A model generated the notes under the pieces. That model was not told where the DNA came from and made no database searches. It saw only the letters and a list, made by a program, of their open reading frames with translations. A stretch of 5,461 bases of DNA from Candidatus Heimdallarchaeota archaeon (GTDB lineage: Archaea > Asgardarchaeota > Heimdallarchaeia > Heimdallarchaeales > Heimdallarchaeaceae), in NCBI GenBank assembly GCA_023139025.1, contig JAGLOH010000163.1, forward strand, positions 1-5,461, read 5' to 3'. This document shows positions 1 through 4,689 of this stretch, one piece after another. The stretch's first letter is position 1. Every line of letters starts with the position of its first letter. The position numbers and the translations under genes were made by a program.

Positions 1-636
1 AGCATAAAGGATTTTGTTGAGCTTTATACTTTTCTCTCAGAAGAATTTGATTCTATTATCAGCATTCATTCTTCCTTTGCAACCCCTGTTGTATTTGAGA
101 ATGCTTTGGTTGCAAAGAAACTTGTTTCTGAAATAAGTATTGATGTTATTGATACTCATACATTAGGTTCTTCTTCTGGTTTATTTGTTGAAGAATTATC
201 AAAATTCATTTTAGAAGCTAAGAATATTAATGAAATCAGAAAGGAAACAATAAGTTTAGACAAACACATTAATTCCTTCATAATAACAAAGAATGAACAT
301 TTAAACTTAACAGGTTTAAAGAAAATTGATTGGAGAAAGAGCTTAACTAAATCGTTCAAAACATATAGTTTGTACAATTACTTCCAGACTAATTGGAACA
401 TTCTCTCTAGAAGTCGAAACACAAACAAGCTTTTTTACGATATACAAGAAAAATCAGCGGTTATTATGAAAAATAAAGATCTGAAAAATGTGTTTTACAC
501 ATCCAGTAAGGATTTTTCAAAAGGTACTAAATCTACTTTAAGCAAAATGAAGAAAGTCCCTAAAACTGAAACAAAACCTTCTCTTGTTGCTTATTATCTG
601 TTAGGAGATAATTCATTTGATATCTCTTTTATTTAG
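1..636 (+). CDS. Divergent DegV-family protein, C-terminal part (5' end outside window)
   Basis: The frame is open from base 1 to the TAG at 634-636, giving 211 residues, so the start lies upstream of the window; the in-frame TTG at 106 is not a credible start. Residues 16-25 (FDSIISIHSS) match the DegV strand that precedes the SGT helix (DDIISIHIS in the complete DegV at 3426). 'IDVIDTHTLGSSSGLFVEEL' (47-66) matches the family's D-S/T-R...G segment. 'NSFIITKNEHL' (91-101) aligns with SFYFTVKDL, and the end 'LLGDNSFDISFI' aligns with the usual GPGTIGI strand. Signature residues are lost: the SGT/SGA loop is replaced by FATPVVF, no GGR is present, and GPG reads GDN. DegV proteins bind fatty acids, but this one may have lost that ability or changed ligand. 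It converges on tatD with 5 bases between stop codons. Membership of the family is inferred from aligned blocks by eye; the frame is intact, so it is not an obvious pseudogene. Confidence 0.72.
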   Translation, partial: SIKDFVELYTFLSEEFDSIISIHSSFATPVVFENALVAKKLVSEISIDVIDTHTLGSSSGLFVEELSKFILEAKNINEIRKETISLDKHINSFIITKNEHLNLTGLKKIDWRKSLTKSFKTYSLYNYFQTNWNILSRSRNTNKLFYDIQEKSAVIMKNKDLKNVFYTSSKDFSKGTKSTLSKMKKVPKTETKPSLVAYYLLGDNSFDISFI

Positions 637-654
637 TCCAATCACGGTTGGATT
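635..654. other. Small hairpin between convergent genes
   Basis: TCCAA (637-641) and TTGGA (648-652) form a perfect 5-bp stem around the 6-base loop TCACGG. It extends to 7 bp with one G-T pair using 635-636 and 653-654. It sits across the stop codons of the DegV-like gene (+) and tatD (-). It could end transcription in both directions, but no T tract follows on either strand, so terminator function is weak inference. Confidence 0.3.
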
Positions 655-1448
655 CTATAAAATGTGCATGTGTTATTAAAAGTTATATCAGCTAATAGTT
701 TCTCATCTAAATCAAGCATCTTAGCTGCTTTGTCACAAAATATTGGAATACTAGATGGATCATTATTTACTCCTTTCTCTAATGAATGAAATGGGCTGTC
801 GGTTTCAAACATTAAGCTGTCTAATGAAGTTGCTTTGAGGATCTTTTGAAAGTTTTTTCTATAAACTGCGCTTGTTGGAACAGTTATGTACCATGATAAT
901 TTGGAGATTTCACTAGCTTGTTCTTCTGTACCTCCAAAACAGTGCATAAGAACGTCCTCAGCTCCTTTCTCTTTGAGAATTTCAATTGCTTTACCCTCTG
1001 CTCCTCTTGAATGGATTACAATTGGTTTATCATGTTCTTGAGCAAAATCTATTAACTTTCTAAAGTATTTTTCTTGAAGTTTTCTCAAATCAGATTCTTT
1101 TATCCAATGAAAATCAAGGCCGATTTCACCTATTGCTACAATGTTATCTTCATTTTCATTGAAAAATTTCACAAATTGATCATATCTCTCTTGGGAGATT
1201 TTTGTTGTTTCAACACCTATTGATAGATAAATTTCTTTGAATTGTGTGGTTTCTAGTCCAAACTGATATTTTTCTTCTTCTAGTGCACTATTTACAATAA
1301 CTTTCACGTTTGCTCGTTGAGATTTATCGACAATTATCGCAATATCTTCCTTAGTAAACCAATCAGGAATCAGATGGCAATGACCATCTGCATATGAAGT
1401 ACCAGATTCTTTTTCGCTTAATATTGAGGAGTCTGTCTGAGAGAACAT
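642..1448 (-). CDS. tatD: TatD-family metal-dependent hydrolase (putative DNase)
   Basis: This 268-residue protein is close to the usual TatD length of about 260. It is an amidohydrolase-fold TIM barrel that in characterised members hydrolyses DNA with two metal ions in the cytoplasm. Visible motifs in order are DGHCH (D21, H23, H25; the N-terminal HxH), GEIGLDFH (107-114, metal-bridging E108), PIVIHSRGA (142-150, H146), MHCFGGT (168-174, H169) and FETDSPF (214-220, D217). All metal ligands are present. Two oddities: the HxH motif lies about 20 residues further in than usual behind a polar N-terminus, and the common G-x-H-P motif after strand 3 reads GVET (78-81). The ATG at 1448 is the only ATG before HxH. 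It lies 10 bases after the get3 stop codon, with GGTGA one base upstream, too close for a normal ribosome site, so translational coupling is likely. Exact substrate unknown. Confidence 0.93.
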   Translation of the reverse strand: MFSQTDSSILSEKESGTSYADGHCHLIPDWFTKEDIAIIVDKSQRANVKVIVNSALEEEKYQFGLETTQFKEIYLSIGVETTKISQERYDQFVKFFNENEDNIVAIGEIGLDFHWIKESDLRKLQEKYFRKLIDFAQEHDKPIVIHSRGAEGKAIEILKEKGAEDVLMHCFGGTEEQASEISKLSWYITVPTSAVYRKNFQKILKATSLDSLMFETDSPFHSLEKGVNNDPSSIPIFCDKAAKMLDLDEKLLADITFNNTCTFYRIQP

Positions 1449-1458
1449 TTCACCACAA

Positions 1459-2436
1459 CTATAGTAGTTTTTCTTTGAATACTTGAAGCATATCTAGTCC
1501 TCTAATTTCTCTATCTAATGCTTCAATTTCTGTAATGATTGTTTCTGGAAAGATTGATTTGATATATTCTATGTTCTTTATGTGCTCCTTGTGTCTATGC
1601 ATGCAATATGCGCAAACATCATTAGCTGGATTTATCTGATTTACTACTGCAAATTTATGTGAAATAAGATGTTGATCGAGTTCGTCAGCAAGTCTTTCTG
1701 TTTCAAAAATACTCATCATTGTTGGAATTAGTACTTTGATGAATTGTGTTTTTTCTTCATCCATCAGCTTGTCTCTTGCAACCAATACCTTCTCTTTCAT
1801 TTTTTCAAGAGTTTCGACAGTTCTATCCTTCTCTTGATCTCCCCCAAACAAGGATTTCACCATTGTCATAGCGTTTGAAATGAAAGTTTTCATTTTAAGC
1901 ATTCTTCCCAAAAATGAATCAAGGAACTCAGGGATATTTAATAATCGTAAAGTGTGGCCAGTTGGAGCTGTATCAAGGATTACTGTATCATATACCTCAT
2001 CCTCGGCATATTCTAGAATTTTAGCAAAAGATAAGGCTTCATCCATACCTGGAGGTGGAATAGATTTTAAATCTTGACTCAAACCTTGTTGTAATTCACC
2101 TAAACCAGGAATTGCAGAAAATTGTGAAAATTGATCTGAATCTACAGGCTGTCCTATAGCCTTAGATATTTCTTCACCTGCTACAGCGGGATTGATTTCT
2201 AACGCAAATAAGTCACCTACTACTCCTTTGACTTTAGTTATTTCACCTTTGGAGAAATCCATGTCAAACGAATCAGAAACACTATGTGCAGGGTCAGTCG
2301 AGATAATTAATACTCTTTTACCTAGTTCAGCTAAAGCTATACCTAGAGCCGAAGCAACACTTGTCTTCCCTACTCCTCCTTTTCCTCCAACTAAAATATA
2401 TTTTAGATCCATGTTGGTAATTTCTTTTAAGGACAT
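1459..2436 (-). CDS. get3: Get3/ArsA-family ATPase (tail-anchored protein targeting type)
   Basis: The protein has 325 residues from the ATG at 2436. Get3/TRC40 is a cytosolic dimeric ATPase that carries tail-anchored membrane proteins to the membrane. Seen here: deviant Walker A GGKGGVGKT (17-25), switch I STDPAHSVSDSF (46-57) with the catalytic Asp at 55, switch II DTAPTGHT (155-162), a helical Met-rich stretch at about 178-197 (M179, M182, M190, M192) where Get3 binds substrate helices, the dimer zinc motif CAYC (C275, C278), and the adenine loop EIRGLDML near 310. It has one ATPase domain, unlike bacterial two-domain arsenite-pump ArsA, and no arsenical genes are nearby. The open frame reaches a GTG at 2445, but the TATA box at 2459-2467 places transcription start near 2438. 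The ATG at 2436 (nearly leaderless, with AAGTGAT just upstream) or the ATG at 2412 is therefore preferred. It is the first gene of an apparent get3-tatD transcript. CxxC and the Met-rich helix favour Get3 over an arsenic role. Confidence 0.93.
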   Translation of the reverse strand: MSLKEITNMDLKYILVGGKGGVGKTSVASALGIALAELGKRVLIISTDPAHSVSDSFDMDFSKGEITKVKGVVGDLFALEINPAVAGEEISKAIGQPVDSDQFSQFSAIPGLGELQQGLSQDLKSIPPPGMDEALSFAKILEYAEDEVYDTVILDTAPTGHTLRLLNIPEFLDSFLGRMLKMKTFISNAMTMVKSLFGGDQEKDRTVETLEKMKEKVLVARDKLMDEEKTQFIKVLIPTMMSIFETERLADELDQHLISHKFAVVNQINPANDVCAYCMHRHKEHIKNIEYIKSIFPETIITEIEALDREIRGLDMLQVFKEKLL

Positions 2437-2458
2437 CAAAATCACTTGTTTCTTATAA

Positions 2459-2467
2459 TATATAAAA
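2459..2467 (-). promoter_or_regulatory. Archaeal TATA box for get3-tatD
   Basis: On the minus strand this reads TTTTATATA, close to the archaeal TATA consensus. Its centre lies about 25 bases before the preferred get3 ATG at 2436, which predicts a nearly leaderless mRNA. No clear purine-rich BRE is seen upstream. Confidence 0.6.
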
Positions 2468-2488
2468 TATGAGATTTGTTGACGTTTT

Positions 2489-2501
2489 AAAAAAAAGAAA
2501 A
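2489..2501 (-). terminator. Poly-T terminator of the TRAP-beta-like gene
   Basis: Reading along the minus strand, TTTT-C-TTTTTTTT begins two bases after the TAA at 2504-2506. Runs of T without a stem-loop are the usual intrinsic terminators in archaea. It separates this gene from get3, which has its own TATA box just downstream. Confidence 0.55.
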
Positions 2502-2503
2502 GC

Positions 2504-3280
2504 TTACCTTCTCTTCTTGGATTTTCTTTTTATTTGCTTCTTACTTTTTTGTGGAGCAGTTTCTTTTTTACCTTTTTGTTTCTCCTTCCTTTTTTTAGCT
2601 TCATGAGGTCTCTTAAAAACAAAATAATCGATTAAAACAAGAGCACCTATTCCAAATACTATTGCTAAAGAATAATACAAAATATTCAACCAGAGCTGTA
2701 CATCTAAAACTACAATATTCTCTGGTTTAATAGATACAATGATGAATCTCTGTGATTGTGCATTAAATTTTGTTTCATCAATGCCGTAATATTCAATGGT
2801 AGTTGGTTCTAAAGTAAAGTTTCCTTCAGAAAGAGGTTTGAAGTAATAGTAATAGTGTATAGTTGCATTTGGTTCCACAATAACATACTTTTGGGTTGTT
2901 AGATTTAAACTAGAAATAGCCCAATCAGAAAAACTTGGGTCAACTGTTGTAAGATTATATGCAGTTTGATTACCAATGTTCTTAATAGTGATATTAACAA
3001 AAATCCATTCCTCGATATCTGGGTTGATTTCTGTATTGTTAACATCTTTAGCAAGATCAAGAATCGGCCTATCAAGGAAAGAATCATTGACTTGACTGAA
3101 TGTTTGAAGAGTCTTGTCTATTGTAGTAGTCATATTGTTTTCTGAATTAAGAGCTATTGCACTATTAATGGATGAGTGTGAAATAGTTAAGCCTAGAAAT
3201 AGCATAATTGTAAGATATACTGTTGCGGATCCAAAGTTTCTTTTAATCATTGATTTCTTATTCCTTAATCTTCTAAACAT
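2504..3280 (-). CDS. TRAP-beta-like secreted single-pass membrane protein with basic cytosolic tail
   Basis: The protein has 258 residues from the ATG at 3280. Layout: basic N-terminus (MFRRLRNKK), hydrophobic signal segment at about 19-38, an extracytoplasmic beta-rich domain at about 45-190, a transmembrane helix at about 197-222, and a 36-residue tail with 20 Lys/Arg. The outer domain has a strand pattern and motifs (VNITIKNIGNQTAYNL, then VEPNATIHYYYYFKPLSEGNF, then TTIEYY) that I recall as parallel to eukaryotic TRAP-beta ([36 protein letters not shown], ATITY), in the same order and spacing. TRAP-beta is a subunit of the Sec61-associated TRAP complex. Nine N-x-S/T sequons lie in the outer domain. 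Start is uncertain: the frame opens to a TTG at 3361, and the ATG at 3250 would give the neatest signal peptide and fits the TATA at 3296-3304. The alternative is an unrelated CARDB-like secreted Ig-fold protein. The TRAP-beta call is inference; topology is well supported. Confidence 0.72.
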   Translation of the reverse strand: MFRRLRNKKSMIKRNFGSATVYLTIMLFLGLTISHSSINSAIALNSENNMTTTIDKTLQTFSQVNDSFLDRPILDLAKDVNNTEINPDIEEWIFVNITIKNIGNQTAYNLTTVDPSFSDWAISSLNLTTQKYVIVEPNATIHYYYYFKPLSEGNFTLEPTTIEYYGIDETKFNAQSQRFIIVSIKPENIVVLDVQLWLNILYYSLAIVFGIGALVLIDYFVFKRPHEAKKRKEKQKGKKETAPQKSKKQIKRKSKKRR

Positions 3281-3295
3281 GCTTGAAACAGCCAA

Positions 3296-3304
3296 TTTAA
3301 ATAT
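3296..3304 (-). promoter_or_regulatory. Possible TATA box for the TRAP-beta-like gene
   Basis: The minus strand reads ATATTTAAA, almost identical to the TATA boxes of the two DegV genes. Its centre is 20 bases before the ATG at 3280 and 50 before the ATG at 3250, so it would suit transcription from about 3273 and translation from 3250. A second candidate (TTTTATGAA, about 3378-3386) would instead serve the TTG at 3361. Confidence 0.35.
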
Positions 3305-3391
3305 TTTGCTCTTCTGTATCTTTCTTTGTTCACATTCAGAAATTAATCTCTTATTATTCAAATGGTTATTATTTATTCATAAAAGTAGTAA

Positions 3392-3400
3392 ATGTTTAAA
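3392..3400 (+). promoter_or_regulatory. TATA box of the complete DegV gene
   Basis: ATGTTTAAA, followed by an A run, is centred 30 bases before the ATG at 3426, predicting a leaderless or nearly leaderless transcript. The same box is retained in the duplicated copy (4658-4666). No ribosome-binding site is visible before the ATG. Confidence 0.55.
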
Positions 3401-3425
3401 AAAAAGCTATTTTAACAATACTGCT

Positions 3426-4313
3426 ATGACAGTTAAGATCATATGTGACACAAGCGCCGATTTGAACTTACAAAATGATGAAACAATATATGAGAAATAT
3501 GACATTGAGTGGGTTCCAATGCAAGTTATGTTTGGAACAGAAGCATACAAGGAATTAGAAAATCTTAAAACATCAGAATTTTATGAAAAACTTTCTAAAA
3601 CTGATGAACATCCTACAACTTCTCAGTCTACTCAAGCAGATTTACTCGCAGCTTATGAAAAATTTGGAGATAAAGTTGATGACATTATCTCTATACACAT
3701 CTCAGGAGAAATTAGTGGAGCTGTATCCAGTGCTCGTATGGCTAAAAAAATGTATGAAAAACAGCATCCAGATGGAGCAAAAATACACATTTTTGATTCC
3801 AGAACAGCTAGTGCTAACTTCGGATTGATTGTTATAAAAGCAGCAATTCTTGCTAAGGAAGGTTTGAGTGCTGAAGAAATTGTACCTAAGCTTGATGAGT
3901 GGAGAACTAAAGACCAATCCTTCTACTTTACAGTAAAAGACCTAAAATGGCTGTTTCAAGGGGGAAGATTGAGTAGAACAAAATATGTTCTAGGTTCTCT
4001 TTTGTCAAAAATTCCGGTTTTCCAAATGATAGATGGGAAAATTGTACCTGTTAAAAGTGTTTCAGGAAAGGATGTTGCTATACAAACTATAATTGAGATG
4101 GAGATGAATGATTTGCAGGTTGATCCTAGTGAATTAACATTACATTTCACTCAAGCACAAATTTACTCTGAAACAAAAGAGATTGCAGCTCAATTAGTGG
4201 AACAATATCCAGGTCTGAAATTAGGTAAGATCTTTTCAATGGGTGGTGTAATAGCTTCTCATACTGGTCCTGGAACAATTGGTATTATACTTACAAAAAA
4301 CTTTGAATATTAG
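3426..4313 (+). CDS. degV: DegV-family fatty-acid-binding protein, complete copy
   Basis: The protein has 295 residues, slightly longer than typical DegV proteins (about 280). DegV/FakB proteins are cytosolic two-domain carriers that hold one fatty acid; bacterial FakB presents it to the kinase FakA. Motifs in order: ICDTSADL (6-13), WVPMQVMFG (29-37), TTSQST (64-69), IISIHISGEISGA (87-99, where SGT reads SGA), FDSRTAS (123-129), LKWLFQGGRLSR (173-184), and SHTGPGTIGI (278-287). All family blocks are present, so it is probably functional. The frame is open upstream to 3114, but that extension runs across the divergent TRAP-beta-like gene. The ATG at 3426 is chosen because it begins exactly at the conserved DegV N-terminus, follows a TATA box by 30 bases, and is shared with the duplicated copy. 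A poly-T terminator follows. No FakA-like gene is in the window, so the lipid partner in this archaeon-like organism is unknown. Confidence 0.92.
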   Translation: MTVKIICDTSADLNLQNDETIYEKYDIEWVPMQVMFGTEAYKELENLKTSEFYEKLSKTDEHPTTSQSTQADLLAAYEKFGDKVDDIISIHISGEISGAVSSARMAKKMYEKQHPDGAKIHIFDSRTASANFGLIVIKAAILAKEGLSAEEIVPKLDEWRTKDQSFYFTVKDLKWLFQGGRLSRTKYVLGSLLSKIPVFQMIDGKIVPVKSVSGKDVAIQTIIEMEMNDLQVDPSELTLHFTQAQIYSETKEIAAQLVEQYPGLKLGKIFSMGGVIASHTGPGTIGIILTKNFEY

Positions 4314-4328
4314 ATTTAAACAAGCAAA

Positions 4329-4340
4329 GTTTAAATTTAA
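4329..4340 (+). promoter_or_regulatory. Possible TATA box for the DegV pseudogene
   Basis: GTTTAAATTTAA lies about 36 bases before the ATG at 4371, so the original gene could have had its own promoter with a leader of about 10 bases. It directly abuts the poly-T tract that would end the preceding gene, and A/T-rich sequence makes chance matches common. Confidence 0.3.
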
Positions 4341-4341
4341 C

Positions 4342-4359
4342 TTTTTTTTATTTTCATTT
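4342..4359 (+). terminator. Poly-T terminator after the complete DegV gene
   Basis: Eight T (4342-4349), then A, four T, CA and three T, beginning 28 bases after the TAG at 4311-4313. No stem-loop precedes it. This is the usual archaeal intrinsic terminator form. Confidence 0.5.
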
Positions 4360-4370
4360 AGTTTTATCGG

Positions 4371-4631
4371 ATGACTGTAAGAATAATGCAGATAGCGCTG
4401 CAGATATAACTCCAGATTTAATCAAGAAGTACAATCTATCACTAGTTCCAACAATGATAAGATTTGGTGATGAGATATACTATGAAGGAATAGATATGGA
4501 TTTAGAGCAATATTACGATAAATTTTTCGCCTCTAAAGTCCTCCCTCAAACTGCTAATCCAACTCTTTATCACCAATATGAATTATTTGAGAAATTAGGA
4601 AATGAAGCTGATGAAACGATAAATATAGTCA
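4371..4631 (+). pseudogene. Truncated, frameshifted DegV-family pseudogene (N-terminal third)
   Basis: From the ATG at 4371 the reading starts MTVRIM, the normal DegV beginning, then needs one extra base near 4386-4390 to continue as DSAADITPDLIKKYNLSLVP. Without it the first frame stops at TAA 4407-4409. The second frame then shows clear DegV features: DSAAD, VPTMIRFGDEIYYEG, LPQTANPT (the usual TSQPS loop, altered), and NEADETINIVII where the family has yDeIIsIhiS. Similarity ends at about 4631, exactly where the second copy of the duplicated promoter begins; the frame then closes at TAA 4646-4648. About two thirds of the protein is missing. Its sequence differs clearly from the DegV copies on either side, so it comes from a distinct paralogue. 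The frameshift could be a sequencing error, but the truncation cannot be explained that way. A short protein from the ATG at 4454 is possible but unlikely to matter. Confidence 0.8.
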
Positions 4632-4657
4632 TTATTATTTGTTCATAAAAGTAGTAA

Positions 4658-4666
4658 ATATTTAAG
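4658..4666 (+). promoter_or_regulatory. TATA box of the second DegV copy
   Basis: ATATTTAAG is centred 28 bases before the ATG at 4690 and corresponds base for base to the box at 3392-3400. The spacing predicts a leaderless transcript, as for the first copy. Confidence 0.55.
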
Positions 4667-4689
4667 AAAAAGCTATTTACAATACAGCT

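Larger units (their letters stand above)
3366..4631 (+). repeat. Tandem duplication, unit 1
   Basis: Sequence from TTATTATTT at 3366 recurs from 4632. The 60 bases before the DegV start differ by 4 substitutions and a 2-base indel, and the following genes align without gaps. The unit is about 1,266 bases and holds a promoter, a full DegV gene, a terminator and the first third of a further DegV gene. That last gene is cut at the junction. Confidence 0.8.

Noticed and set aside
156..377. Minus-strand open frame opposite the divergent DegV-like gene
   Set aside because: The plus-strand frame is continuous and matches DegV blocks; the opposite frame shows only hydrophobic low-complexity residues expected from AT-rich DNA.
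1459..2436. Arsenite-pump ATPase role for the ArsA-type protein
   Set aside because: It has a single ATPase domain with CxxC and a Met-rich helix, and there is no arsB, arsD, arsR or acr3 neighbour.
1880..2458. Plus-strand open frames opposite get3
   Set aside because: They are mirror frames of a strongly conserved ATPase, with no family motifs, promoter or ribosome site.
3397..3405. A run (T run on the minus strand) as a terminator
   Set aside because: On the minus strand it lies upstream of the TRAP-beta-like gene, not after any gene, and it is part of the DegV promoter region.
3114..3425. Upstream extension of the complete DegV reading frame
   Set aside because: The added residues have no DegV character, overlap the divergent TRAP-beta-like coding sequence, and are absent from the second copy, which starts at the equivalent ATG.
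3702..4150. Minus-strand open frames opposite the complete DegV gene
   Set aside because: They lie entirely inside a conserved coding sequence and show no recognisable motif.
4454..4648. Stand-alone 64-residue protein
   Set aside because: It is the downstream portion of the frameshifted DegV remnant; its last residues come from duplicated promoter DNA.
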